NCBI RefSeq assembly: GCF_004217285.1
Contig: NZ_SHKS01000006.1
Span: 186,001-250,000, forward strand
Direction: 5' to 3'
Source: Streptomyces sp. BK239
GTDB taxonomy: Bacteria; Actinomycetota; Actinomycetes; Streptomycetales; Streptomycetaceae
DNA length: 64,000 bases
Positions 33,534 through 41,910 of this stretch are shown here, one piece after another; the first letter of the stretch is position 1; each line of letters opens with the position of its first letter. The notes below the pieces were generated by a model, which was given only the letters and a program-made list of their open reading frames with translations, had not been told where the DNA came from and searched no databases. Position numbers and translations under genes: made by a program.

Positions 33534-34418
33534 ATGAGTGAGCAGTCCACCCGAGCCTCGGCGAGCCTCGCCGACCAGTACGTCCTCACCCTGTCCTGCC
33601 CCGACAAGCAGGGCATCGTGCACGCCGTGTCGAGCTACCTCTTCATGACCGGCTGCAACATCGAGGACAGCCAGCAGTTCGGCGACCACGACACGGGACT
33701 GTTCTTCATGCGCGTCCACTTCTCGGCGGAGGCGCCGGTGACCGTGGACAAGCTCCGGGCGAGCTTCGCGGCGATCGGCGACTCCTTCCACATGGACTGG
33801 AAGATCAACCGGGCCGACGAGAAGATGCGCGTCGTCCTGATGGTCAGCAAGTTCGGGCACTGTCTGAACGACCTGCTGTTCCGTGCGCGGATCGGCGCGT
33901 TGCCGGTGGAGATCGCGGCGGTGGTGTCCAACCACACCGACTTCGCCGAACTGGTGGCCTCGTACGACATTCCCTTCCACCACATCGCGGTGACGCGGGA
34001 GAACAAGTCCGAGGCGGAGGCCCAGCTTCTGGAGATCGTCCGCGGGGAGAACGTCGAGCTGGTCGTCCTCGCCCGGTACATGCAGGTGCTGTCGGACGAC
34101 CTGTGCAAGCAGTTGAGCGGGCGGATCATCAACATCCACCACTCCTTCCTGCCGAGCTTCAAGGGCGCGAAGCCGTACCACCAGGCGCACGCGCGGGGCG
34201 TGAAGCTCATCGGCGCGACGGCGCACTATGTGACGGCCGATCTCGACGAGGGGCCGATCATCGAGCAGGAGGTCGAGCGGGTGGGCCATGACGTCACCCC
34301 GGACCAGCTGGTCGCGGTGGGGCGTGACGTGGAGTGCCAGGCGCTGGCGCGGGCCGTGAAGTGGCACGCGGAGCGGCGCATCCTCCTCAACGGCCGCCGC
34401 ACGGTGGTGTTCGCCTGA
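33534..34418 (+). CDS. purU: Formyltetrahydrofolate deformylase
   Basis: 294 residues. N-terminal ACT domain (about 14-95, starting YVLTLSCPDKQGIVHAVSS), then a formyltransferase-fold domain with IINIHHSFLPSFKGAKPYHQA (Asn200, His202) and ADLDEGPIIEQ (Asp238), the Asn/His/Asp set needed for hydrolysis of 10-formyl-THF to formate and THF. It balances one-carbon pools. Length normal. ATG 33534 chosen over an upstream in-frame ATG at 33495 because MSEQSTRASASLADQY begins the conserved part. Confidence 0.95.
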   Translation: MSEQSTRASASLADQYVLTLSCPDKQGIVHAVSSYLFMTGCNIEDSQQFGDHDTGLFFMRVHFSAEAPVTVDKLRASFAAIGDSFHMDWKINRADEKMRVVLMVSKFGHCLNDLLFRARIGALPVEIAAVVSNHTDFAELVASYDIPFHHIAVTRENKSEAEAQLLEIVRGENVELVVLARYMQVLSDDLCKQLSGRIINIHHSFLPSFKGAKPYHQAHARGVKLIGATAHYVTADLDEGPIIEQEVERVGHDVTPDQLVAVGRDVECQALARAVKWHAERRILLNGRRTVVFA

Positions 34419-34433
34419 CCCGCAGCCCGGTGG

Positions 34434-34462
34434 CCGGCCTTCACTTCGGAGGTGACGGCCGG
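34434..34462. terminator. Bidirectional terminator hairpin with UUCG-type loop
   Basis: CCGGCC (34434-34439) pairs with GGCCGG (34457-34462); the inner part TCAC/GTGA closes on CTTCGG. It lies between the convergent purU and zinc-finger/isomerase genes, 16 bp and 14 bp from their stops. Confidence 0.65.
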
Positions 34463-34475
34463 TGGGCGGCCAGCC

Positions 34476-35747
34476 CTACATCCGGCTCAGGCTCGCCGCG
34501 GCGAACAGCACGTCCCTGATCGCCGAGCGGTCCCCCAACTGCCCCGCCGCCGCCTCCTCCGGCGGCACATGACCCGCCGCCAGCCGGCAGAACTCCACGT
34601 CGTCCAGCGCCACGTGGGCCACCTCGTGGTCGGCGGAGCCCACCGCACCCGGGGAGTCCAGCGGGATCAGCCACTGCCCGCCGCCCTCCCCCTCGATCTC
34701 CAGGCGGAGGCTGCGGCCGGGACTGCCGGCGCTCACCAGGTGCCGTCGGGCGCCGGGGGCCGTGAGCCCCGCCCGGCGGCGCGCGGCGAGGGCCTTGGGC
34801 AGCATCCGCGCCGCGAGGTCGATCATGCCGTGCAGATGGCGCGGCGCGGGCGGGGCGTACGGGTAGTCGACGGCGTCGGCGATGTCCTCCGCGTGCACCC
34901 AGCACTCGAAGGCCCGGTCCAGCAGCGCGTCCCGGATGGGCAGTTCGAAGTGGCCGTACGACACGGGCAGCGCGCCTGGGGCCGTTCCGGTGGAGGAGAC
35001 GGTGCGCACGACGGCGTGGGTCTGCTCCCGCCACGGCCCGCGCACCGAACGCGTCGGCGGGAAGTGCGATGCCTCCCAGAGGGCCTCGGTCCGCGCGGCC
35101 GGGGTGCGGACCGCCGCCGGCGCACGGCCGGGGCCCGCGACGTCCCTCGCGTCGGTCGCCGTCCCGCGGTCGCGCCTCGGGCCGCCGCCCGAGCGCAGCG
35201 GGTCCTCCAGGCCGAGCGCGGCGGCGACCAGGCCGTCCACGGCGATCAGGTGGGCGATGACCCCGGCGACGGTCGTGCGGCGGCTGGTCGCGCCCTCGCC
35301 GCGGAACCAGCGCAGCCGCACGGGCGCGTGCCACTCGGCGTCCCCGAAGTCCTGCAGCAGCGCGTCCAGGCGCGCGGTCTCCGCGTCGTACGAAGACGCC
35401 CAGACGGGCACCGGGACGCGGGGCGGGCGGCGGTCCAGGCAGGCGTCGAGGACGCGGGTGCGCAGGGCGGGGTCGAGGTCGAGGCTCTCGGGGCGCTGGA
35501 GCAGGCCGACCGCCTCGCGCAGCCGCCGCGCCTCGTCGGCGCAGGGCCCGCACTCGCCGAGGTGCTCCTCGACGGCCGCGGTCTCCTCCGCCGAACAGGC
35601 CGCCAGCGCCCAGGCGCCCAGCATCGACTTCAGCACCGGGTGCTCCAGCGGCGGGGGCGACGACGCGCGGCCGTCCGGGTCGTGGCGCGGGTCGTCGTAC
35701 GGGTCGTGGTCCGTGCCGTCGTGCCGGTCGCCGTGCGGGGCGGTCAT
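34476..35747 (-). CDS. Zinc-finger anti-sigma domain fused to maleylpyruvate-isomerase-like protein
   Basis: 423 residues. A His/Asp-rich start is followed by a ZAS-type zinc-binding anti-sigma module (about 35-80) with His62-x3-Cys66-x2-Cys69 in EEHLGECGPCADEA. After ~30 residues comes a DinB/mycothiol-dependent maleylpyruvate-isomerase-like bundle (about 120-330; TVAGVIAHLIAVDGLVAAALG, FECWVHAEDIADAVDYPY) and a C-terminal SCP2-like part. Its ATG overlaps the sigma gene stop (ATGA), so it is very probably the cognate anti-sigma factor. Zinc-Cys chemistry would allow redox sensing as in RsrA; that is inference. Confidence 0.75.
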   Translation of the reverse strand: MTAPHGDRHDGTDHDPYDDPRHDPDGRASSPPPLEHPVLKSMLGAWALAACSAEETAAVEEHLGECGPCADEARRLREAVGLLQRPESLDLDPALRTRVLDACLDRRPPRVPVPVWASSYDAETARLDALLQDFGDAEWHAPVRLRWFRGEGATSRRTTVAGVIAHLIAVDGLVAAALGLEDPLRSGGGPRRDRGTATDARDVAGPGRAPAAVRTPAARTEALWEASHFPPTRSVRGPWREQTHAVVRTVSSTGTAPGALPVSYGHFELPIRDALLDRAFECWVHAEDIADAVDYPYAPPAPRHLHGMIDLAARMLPKALAARRRAGLTAPGARRHLVSAGSPGRSLRLEIEGEGGGQWLIPLDSPGAVGSADHEVAHVALDDVEFCRLAAGHVPPEEAAAGQLGDRSAIRDVLFAAASLSRM

Positions 35748-36346
35748 GCCGCGCCCCCGTATCCGGGCGGCGCCCCGGGGGCGGTGGCGTCCGGGGTGGT
35801 CGCGTCGTGCGCGGTGGACAGCAGTTGCAGGCCGAGGCGGAGACGGCGGCGGGCCTCGTCCTCGGTGACGCCGAGGTCGGCGGCGGTCTGGTGGTAGTCG
35901 CGGCGCTGGAAGTAGGCCAGTTCCAGTGCGGCGCGCAGCGGGGCCGGCATGGACTGGGCGATGTAGTCGGCGCGGGCGGCGACGGAGGCGTGCCGGACCT
36001 TGTTCTCCAGGTCCTCCCGCTGCTCGGCGGTGCCGGGGCCGCCGTCGCCGAGGGCCTCGGTCTCGGTGGCGCGCAGCCGCCGCACGGCGAGGCGGTGGGT
36101 CAGGGAGGCCACCCAGGTGCGCAGGGGGCCCTGCCGGGGGTCGTAGGCGTCGGGGTGCTCCCAGACGTGGGCGAAGACCTCGCGGGTGATGCCGTCGGCG
36201 GCCCGTTCGTCTCCGAGCACGCGGTGGGCGAGTCCGTGCACGAGCGAAGCGAACCGGTCATAAAGCTCACCGAGGGCGGCGGCCTCCCCGTGCGCGAGTC
36301 GCTGCTGCATCGTGCGGTCCCAGCGGGGCAGTGTGTCCTTCTCCAC
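35744..36346 (-). CDS. ECF-type RNA polymerase sigma factor
   Basis: 200 residues. Region 2: LYDRFASLVHGLAHRVLGD, DGITREVFAHVWEHPDAYDP, LRTWVASLTHRLAVRRLR. Region 4: MPAPLRAALELAYFQRRDYHQTAADLGVTEDEARRRLRLGLQ in pieces. GTG 36346 (VEKDTLPRWDRT) has AGGGGG 7-8 nt upstream; ATG 36310 is an alternative without a site. Encoded with the downstream overlapping zinc-finger protein as a sigma/anti-sigma pair. Target promoters unknown; no self-promoter could be identified with confidence. Confidence 0.85.
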   Translation of the reverse strand: MEKDTLPRWDRTMQQRLAHGEAAALGELYDRFASLVHGLAHRVLGDERAADGITREVFAHVWEHPDAYDPRQGPLRTWVASLTHRLAVRRLRATETEALGDGGPGTAEQREDLENKVRHASVAARADYIAQSMPAPLRAALELAYFQRRDYHQTAADLGVTEDEARRRLRLGLQLLSTAHDATTPDATAPGAPPGYGGAA

Positions 36347-36715
36347 CCTGCGACCCCCTCGCCCCTGCTCCGTTCGGCGTCCTCGCCGACCTGTGTCCTT
36401 GTCCAGCCTGCGTCCCCCGTCAGCTCGAATGTAGTCGGCACACCGGTCGGCGCACGCCCCTTTGTCGCAATGTGCGCCCCCGTCGCGCCGGGGGTGGTAA
36501 AGGAGCGTCAGCACGCCGGGCCGGTCCGTTCCGCCTGTGATCGGGTTCGAACGGACCTGTTGCAGCACGTTCGAACGGGACCGAAAGAGACTGAATCAGG
36601 CCTCTTTTCTTCATGGGCAGTTTTCTGTGCGGAGTTTCGGGGAACGGCCGCTGGGCAGCCGCGCTGCGAGGAAGCGAAGGGACAGCTTCCGTTTCGGCGA
36701 CTGAAGGGCGTGGTG
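36347..36715. promoter_or_regulatory. Divergent region between sigma factor and STAS gene
   Basis: 369 bp without a credible gene. It holds two direct copies of GTTCGAACGG (36545-36554, 36569-36578) with 24-bp period, an AT-rich stretch at 36585-36640, and two similar C-rich blocks (36333-36357 and 36391-36417, TGTCCTT-TCCA-CCTGCG-CCCCC) that look like an old duplication near the sigma start. Confidence 0.4.
36545..36578. repeat. Two direct repeats of GTTCGAACGG
   Basis: Each contains the palindrome GTTCGAAC. Two sites 24 bp apart start-to-start fit cooperative binding of a dimeric regulator; they lie ~140 bp upstream of the STAS gene and ~200 bp upstream of the sigma gene. Confidence 0.5.
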
Positions 36716-37090
36716 GTGGCTTTCAAAGTGATCGGCGTCGAGCGCGGCGGATGGGCCGTGCTCCATGTTTCCGGTGAGCTGGACCTGGTGACGTCACCGG
36801 TGCTGCGTCAGCGGGTGCACGACGAAGTGGCCGAGGGCAGGCACAGTCTCGTCCTCGACCTCTCCGAGGTGCACTTCTGCGACTCGAGCGGCGTCGGAGT
36901 CCTGATCGCCTCCCGCCGCCTCATCCGCTCCTGCCGGGGCAGGCTGCGCCTGATCCTGCCGGCGCGCGGAGCCGAGGAGCACTCCCACGTCAACCGGGTG
37001 CTCGGCGCGCTGGGGGTGCGCCGCCTCTTCGACGTGTACGGCGACGTCCCGGCGGCCGTGGACGACGGAACCGAGCCCCTGTCCGCCTGA
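36716..37090 (+). CDS. STAS-domain anti-sigma factor antagonist (RsbV/SpoIIAA type)
   Basis: 124 residues. The STAS fold is clear: VERGGWAVLHVSGELDLVTSPVLRQRV, then LVLDLSEVHFCDSSGVGVLIASRR, with the phosphorylatable Ser (Ser57/Ser58) in CDSSGVG. It would release a sigma factor by binding an RsbW-like kinase. Three consecutive GTG codons (36710, 36713, 36716) could start it; 36716 has GAAGGG 7 nt upstream. Its kinase partner is not adjacent; a HATPase protein at 43335 is one candidate in the window. Confidence 0.88.
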   Translation: MAFKVIGVERGGWAVLHVSGELDLVTSPVLRQRVHDEVAEGRHSLVLDLSEVHFCDSSGVGVLIASRRLIRSCRGRLRLILPARGAEEHSHVNRVLGALGVRRLFDVYGDVPAAVDDGTEPLSA

Positions 37091-37272
37091 CGCGCGCCTC
37101 GGGGTCCTCGCGCCCGACGGTGAGTCACCTCACGTCGGCGCCACACGTTTGTCCCGAATTCACCCCGGTTCAGGCACAACCGCCGCCTTCCCGCCCCCGG
37201 TGCGTCACCGGCGTCGTACGCTCCCTGCCGACAAGCACCCGCACGCGACGACGTAAGGCGGCCCGAGAAGAG

Positions 37273-37779
37273 ATGGTCAGCAGCGAGTACGAGCGCAGGA
37301 TCGCCGGCCGGTTCGCCACCTTCGACCAGGACGGCAACGGCTACATCAGCCGCGAGGACTTCGCGGCGGCGGCCCAGGCGCTGCTCACCGAGTTCGACAC
37401 CCCGGCCCGCTCGGACAAAGGGCAGGCCCTGTACGCCGGCGCCGAGGCGTTCTGGCAGGGCATGGCGGGGATGGCGGACCGCGACGGCGACCAGCGCATC
37501 ACGCGCGAGGAGTTCGTCGGCGGCGCGGTCAAGCGACTGCGCGACAACCCCGACCGGTTCGGCGAGATCGCCCGCCCGTTCCTGCACGCGGCCCTCGCCG
37601 TGGCCGGCGCCGACGGAGCGGTCACCGTGGAGGACACCGTGCGGGTGCTGACCTGCCTGGGCGTGCCCGGACAGGCCGCGCACGCCGTCGCCGCCGCCCT
37701 GGACGCGGACACCGACGGCCGTGTCCTGGAGACGGACGTCGTCCCGGCCTTCGCCCGCTACTTCACCGTCCCCGAGTAG
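37273..37779 (+). CDS. EF-hand calcium-binding protein (calerythrin-like)
   Basis: 168 residues with a four-EF-hand layout. EF1 DQDGNGYISRED (18-29) and EF2 DRDGDQRITREE (69-80) are canonical; EF3 near 111-122 (AGADGAVTVEDT) lacks the first Asp and is likely inactive; EF4 DADTDGRVLETD (144-155) is canonical-like. No signal peptide, so an intracellular Ca2+ buffer or sensor. ATG 37273 follows GAAGAG. Monocistronic. Confidence 0.88.
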   Translation: MVSSEYERRIAGRFATFDQDGNGYISREDFAAAAQALLTEFDTPARSDKGQALYAGAEAFWQGMAGMADRDGDQRITREEFVGGAVKRLRDNPDRFGEIARPFLHAALAVAGADGAVTVEDTVRVLTCLGVPGQAAHAVAAALDADTDGRVLETDVVPAFARYFTVPE

Positions 37780-37801
37780 CCCCGGACGCCGGGCGCTCTC
37801 T

Positions 37802-39331
37802 TCACGGCGTGGGCGGCGCGGCCGAGAACCGCTCCCGCAGCTTGTACTTCAGCACCTTGCGCAGCGTCTCGTTGCGCGGCAAGGCGTCCACGACCTCCAG
37901 TTGCTCGGGCAGCTTGTGGGGCGACAGCCCTTCCGCGCGCAGGTGCGCCGTCACCGCCTCCAGGGTCAGCGCGCCCGCGTCCGCCGCCCGGTCCGCCGCC
38001 GGTTCGACCACCGCGCACACCCGCTCCCCGCGCTCGGGGTCCGGCAGCCCGATCACCGCCACGTCGCCCACCGCCGGGTGGGTGTGCAGCAGGTCCTCGA
38101 TCTCCTTGGCCGAGACGTTCTCCCCCTTGCGGATGATCACGTCCTTCAGCCGGCCGGTGAGCACGAGATGGCCGCTGCCGGTCACCCGCCCCAGGTCGCC
38201 GGTGCGCAGGAAGCCCTCCTCGTCGAAGGCCTCGGCCGTCTGCGCGGGGTCGAGGTAGCCCCGGCAGACCGCCTCCCCTCGCAGCCGCACCTCCCCGTCG
38301 GGCGCGATCCGTATCTCCATGCCCCGCGGCGGCCGTCCCTCCGTCGTCGCGAGGTTCTCCGGGGTGTCGTCGGGCGAGCCCATGGTGATCATCGGCACCT
38401 CGGTCATCCCGTACCCGTGGGTGAGCTGGACGCCCATCTCGCGGACGACGGCGTGGTACAGCTCCGGCGGCTTGGGCGCGCCCCCGCCCGCGAGCAGCCG
38501 CAGCGAGGGGACCACCGGGTCGCCGGGCCGCTTGCGCTGCTCGGCCAGGAACATCGAGTAGAACGCCGTGGAGCCGCCCGCCACCGTCACCCCGTGCCGC
38601 CGGTACTCCGTCAGCGCGTCCGGCATCGCGAACTGCTCGAACATCACCGCCGGGAAGCCGTACAGCAGCAGCATGACCGTGTAGTCGGGGCCGGCGATGT
38701 GCGCGTACGGGAAGGCCATGGAGCCGACGTCGCGGGCGGTCAGGCACAGCGCGTGGGCGAGGCAGGAGCCGCCCGCGATCAGCGAACGGTCGGTGTGCAG
38801 CACGCCCTTGGGGTCGGAGGTGGTCCCCGAGGTCCAGTAGATCCAGCGTACGGACGTGCCGTCGCGGGGCGGGGCGGGCAGCACGGCCGGATCGCCCTCG
38901 GGCAGGTCGTCGTAGGCCTCGAAGACGCCCTTCGCGCCCAGGCGGCGCGCCATCTCGCCGTGGTCGAAGCCCCGCCACACACCGGGCACGGCGAAGTACT
39001 CCGCTTTGGACTCGCGCAGCGCGAAGCCGACCTCGCGGTCCCGGTAGAACGGGATGACCGGGCTCTGCACGGCGCCCAGCCGGGCCAGCGCGAAGGTCAG
39101 CACGGCCGTCTCGAGGCGGGTGGGGAGCTGCCAGGCGACGACCGTGCCGGGGCGTACGCCCATGTCGTACAGGCCGGCCGCGGTGCGTTCGGCGCGCTCG
39201 CGCAGCCCGCCGAAGCTCAGGGTGCGGTCGCCCTGGAGGAGGACCGGGCGGTCGGGGGTGAGGGCGGCGCGTCGGTCGAGCAGGTCCCACAGGGTGCGGG
39301 ACGCGCTCAGGGCGTGGGCGGTGTCGGTCAC
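37802..39331 (-). CDS. AMP-forming acyl-CoA synthetase
   Basis: 509 residues, ANL superfamily. Activates a carboxylic acid to acyl-CoA via acyl-AMP. P-loop signature IYWTSGTTSDPKGVLH, HGYGMTE (A5), GFLRTGDLGRVTGSGHLVLTGRLKDVIIRKGENVSAKEIE in the hinge/A8 region and PRNETLRKVLKYKLRE with the C-terminal Lys. Closest to cyclohexanecarboxylate/medium-chain CoA ligases as I judge it. GTG 39331 has GAGGGGG 5 nt upstream. An operator (39349-39363) lies 18 bp upstream, tying it to the catabolic regulon; divergent from the amidohydrolase. Confidence 0.87.
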   Translation of the reverse strand: MTDTAHALSASRTLWDLLDRRAALTPDRPVLLQGDRTLSFGGLRERAERTAAGLYDMGVRPGTVVAWQLPTRLETAVLTFALARLGAVQSPVIPFYRDREVGFALRESKAEYFAVPGVWRGFDHGEMARRLGAKGVFEAYDDLPEGDPAVLPAPPRDGTSVRWIYWTSGTTSDPKGVLHTDRSLIAGGSCLAHALCLTARDVGSMAFPYAHIAGPDYTVMLLLYGFPAVMFEQFAMPDALTEYRRHGVTVAGGSTAFYSMFLAEQRKRPGDPVVPSLRLLAGGGAPKPPELYHAVVREMGVQLTHGYGMTEVPMITMGSPDDTPENLATTEGRPPRGMEIRIAPDGEVRLRGEAVCRGYLDPAQTAEAFDEEGFLRTGDLGRVTGSGHLVLTGRLKDVIIRKGENVSAKEIEDLLHTHPAVGDVAVIGLPDPERGERVCAVVEPAADRAADAGALTLEAVTAHLRAEGLSPHKLPEQLEVVDALPRNETLRKVLKYKLRERFSAAPPTP

Positions 39332-39348
39332 GGCGGCCCCCTCAAGAG

Positions 39349-39363
39349 CTGACGGGCAGTCAG
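39349..39363. promoter_or_regulatory. Regulon operator copy 1: CTGACGGGCAGTCAG
   Basis: CTGAC-N5-GTCAG inverted repeat 18 bp upstream of the acyl-CoA synthetase start on the minus strand. One of seven near-matches to CTGACGGNCCGTCAG in the window. Confidence 0.7.
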
Positions 39364-39392
39364 ATTGTGCGCAGAGCGTAGGGCTCGTCGCC

Positions 39393-39421
39393 TTGTCGGT
39401 CCAGGGGTCGCGGACTAGCCT
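39393..39421 (+). promoter_or_regulatory. Promoter for the amidohydrolase operon
   Basis: TTGTCG (39393-39398), 17 bp, TAGCCT (39416-39421). Operator copy 2 begins ~10 bp after the expected transcription start, where a repressor would block elongation or initiation. Confidence 0.6.
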
Positions 39422-39437
39422 GCTGGGAAGAACAGAT

Positions 39438-39452
39438 CTGACGGGCCATCAG
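39438..39452. promoter_or_regulatory. Regulon operator copy 2: CTGACGGGCCATCAG
   Basis: One mismatch to the consensus. Outside the core the flanks are GAT on the left and ATT on the right, extending the symmetry. 98 bp upstream of the amidohydrolase ATG. Confidence 0.75.
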
Positions 39453-39549
39453 ATTCCGGGGTCCGGACCACGCCCGCCGGACCACGGCCCGCGGACCCGG
39501 CCGTGGCACCTGCGGCCTTTCAGCACGCGTCCGCCAGGCGGAGGGGACC

Positions 39550-40767
39550 ATGACCGAACTGCCCCGCATCATCAGCGTCGACGACCACGTGATCGAGCCC
39601 GCGCACCTCTTCGAGACCTGGCTGCCGCGCAAGTACCACGACCGCGGCCCCAAGCCCCTCACCGCCGGGATCGGGGAGCTGGCGTACGTGGGCGGCAGGT
39701 ACCGGATCACCATGGACCCCGACGGTCCGCCCACCGACTGGTGGATCTACGAGGACCTCCAGTTCCCGTACAAGCGCAACATCGCCGCCGTCGGCTTCGA
39801 CCGCGACGAGATGACGCTGGAGGGCATCACGCGCGCGGAGATGCGACGCGGCTGCTGGGACCCGAAGGCGCGGCTCGCCGACATGGACCTCAACCACGTC
39901 GAGGGCAGCCTCTGCTTCCCGACCTTCCCGCGCTTCTGCGGTCAGACCTTCGCCGAGGCGCACGACAAGGAGGTCGCACTGGCCTGCGTGCGCGCCTACA
40001 ACGACTGGATGGTCGAGGAGTGGTGCGGCGACAGCGGCGGCCGGCTCATCCCGCTGTGCCTGATCCCGCTGTGGGACGTCGAGCTGGCCGTCGCCGAGAT
40101 CAGGCGCAACGCCGCGCGCGGCGTGCGCGCGGTGACCTTCTCGGAGATCCCCACCTACCTGGGCCTGCCCTCCATCCACTCCGGCTACTGGGACCCGTTC
40201 TTCGCCGTGTGCCAGGAGACCGGCACGGTCGTCAACATGCACATCGGGTCCAGCAGCCAGATGCCGGCCGCCTCACCGGACGCGCCGCCCGCCGTCCAGG
40301 CCTCGCTGAGCTTCAACAACGCCATGGCCTCGATGATGGACTTCCTCTTCAGCGGCGTCCTGGTGAAGTTCCCGGCCCTGAGACTCGCCTATTCCGAAGG
40401 CCAGATGGGCTGGATCCCCTACGCCCTGGAGCGCGCCGACGACGTCTGGGCGGAGCACCGCGCCTGGGGCGGGGTCCGCGACATCGTCCCCGAGCCGCCG
40501 TCGACGTACTACTACCGGCAGATCTTCTGCTGCTTCTTCCGCGACAAGCACGGCGTGGCGTCCCTGGACGTCGTCGGCCGCGACAACGCCACCTTCGAGA
40601 CGGACTACCCGCACGTCGACTCCACGTTCCCGCACACCAAGGAGGTCGCCCTCGACCATGTGAAGGGCCTGGACGACGAGACCGTGTACAAGCTGATGCG
40701 GGGCAACGCGATCCGCATGCTCGGCCTGGACCTCGACCTCGACCGCCGTCCCGACCGCTCCGGGTGA
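39550..40767 (+). CDS. Amidohydrolase-family (metal-dependent TIM-barrel) hydrolase
   Basis: 405 residues, amidohydrolase-2 family (related to ACMSD/LigW-type decarboxylases and hydrolases). ISVDDHVIEPAHLFE near the start, VVNMHIGSSSQ (metal His), and ETDYPHVDSTFP with the conserved Asp near the C-terminus. The first motif reads DDHV where many members have HxH, so metal binding may differ. It leads an operon with two acyl-CoA dehydrogenase genes and overlaps the next gene by 4 nt. ATG follows GGAGG. Substrate unknown. Confidence 0.82.
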   Translation: MTELPRIISVDDHVIEPAHLFETWLPRKYHDRGPKPLTAGIGELAYVGGRYRITMDPDGPPTDWWIYEDLQFPYKRNIAAVGFDRDEMTLEGITRAEMRRGCWDPKARLADMDLNHVEGSLCFPTFPRFCGQTFAEAHDKEVALACVRAYNDWMVEEWCGDSGGRLIPLCLIPLWDVELAVAEIRRNAARGVRAVTFSEIPTYLGLPSIHSGYWDPFFAVCQETGTVVNMHIGSSSQMPAASPDAPPAVQASLSFNNAMASMMDFLFSGVLVKFPALRLAYSEGQMGWIPYALERADDVWAEHRAWGGVRDIVPEPPSTYYYRQIFCCFFRDKHGVASLDVVGRDNATFETDYPHVDSTFPHTKEVALDHVKGLDDETVYKLMRGNAIRMLGLDLDLDRRPDRSG

Positions 40768-41909
40768 CGCCGATGGACCTCGCGGACACCCCGCAGGAAG
40801 CCGAGTTCCGGGCCCGACTGCGTGAATGGCTGGCCAAGGCGCTCCCCACACTGCCCCCGAAGCCCTCCCCGGACGACTGGCCGGCCCGCAGGGCCTATGA
40901 CCTCGGCTGGCAGCGCATGCTGTACGACGCCGGGTACGCGCACGTGCACTGGGACGCCTCGCCCACCGTACGGCTGATCTTCCTGGAGGAGACGGAGGAG
41001 GCGGGCGCGCCCTATGTCGGCGCGGGCTTCGTCGGACTGCTGCACGCCGGGCCGACCATCGCCGCCGAGGGCACCGCGGCCCAGCGGGAGCGCTGGCTGG
41101 CGCCGATCCTGCGCGGTGAGGAGGTCTGGTGCCAGGGCTTCAGCGAACCCGGCGCCGGCTCCGACCTCGCGGCGCTGCGCACCCGCGCGCGACGCGACGG
41201 CGACGCCTACGTGGTGAACGGATCCAAGATCTGGACCTCGCACGCCGAGGTCGCCGACTGGTGCGAACTGCTGGTGCGCACCGACCCGTCGGCCCCCCGG
41301 CACCGTGGCATCACCTGGCTCGCCCTGCAGATGGACGCCCCCGGCGTCACCGTACGGCCGCTGCGGACGCTCGCCGGGTCCGCCGAGTTCGCGGAGGTGT
41401 TCCTCGACGACGTGCGCGTGCCCGTCGCCAACCGGGTGGGGGAGGAGAACGACGGCTGGCGGGTGACGATGGTGACGCTGTCCTTCGAACGCGGCACGGC
41501 GTTCGCGGGCGAGGTGGTGGCCTGCCGGCGCACCCTCGGCGAACTCGCCCGCGAGGCGCGCCGCAACGGCCGCTGGGACGATCCCGCCCTCAGGAGGCGG
41601 CTCGGCAGGCTCAACGCCGAGCTGCGGGCGCTGTGGCGGCTCACCCAGTGGAACGTGAGCGAGGCGGAGGCCACGGGCGGCGGCGTGCCCGGCACGGGCG
41701 GCTCGGTCTTCAAACTGAGCTACTCGCACACCCGCCAGGAGCTCTACGACGCGGCGGCCGACGTCCTCGGCGACGACGCCCTCGACCTGGAGCGGCCCTG
41801 GGCGCTGGACCGGCTCTCCTCCCTCTCGTACACCATCGCGGCCGGTACCTCGCAGATCCAGCGCAACATCGTGGGTGAGCGGATCCTCGGCCTGCCCAAG
41901 GGAGGCTGA
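40764..41909 (+). CDS. Acyl-CoA dehydrogenase, catalytic subunit of a probable heteromer
   Basis: 381 residues. WCQGFSEPGAGSDLAALRT and the following YVVNGSKIWTSHAEVADWCELLVRT bind FAD/substrate. The Glu of TLSFERGTAF (Glu242) is at the helix-G catalytic position; the C-terminus is TIAAGTSQIQRNIVGERILGLP. GTG 40764 overlaps the amidohydrolase stop (GTGA); ATG 40773 is an alternative. Paired with a short dehydrogenase one nucleotide downstream, as in the FadE heterotetramers of steroid side-chain degradation in mycobacteria. Confidence 0.85.
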   Translation: MTPMDLADTPQEAEFRARLREWLAKALPTLPPKPSPDDWPARRAYDLGWQRMLYDAGYAHVHWDASPTVRLIFLEETEEAGAPYVGAGFVGLLHAGPTIAAEGTAAQRERWLAPILRGEEVWCQGFSEPGAGSDLAALRTRARRDGDAYVVNGSKIWTSHAEVADWCELLVRTDPSAPRHRGITWLALQMDAPGVTVRPLRTLAGSAEFAEVFLDDVRVPVANRVGEENDGWRVTMVTLSFERGTAFAGEVVACRRTLGELAREARRNGRWDDPALRRRLGRLNAELRALWRLTQWNVSEAEATGGGVPGTGGSVFKLSYSHTRQELYDAAADVLGDDALDLERPWALDRLSSLSYTIAAGTSQIQRNIVGERILGLPKGG

Positions 41910-41910
41910 C

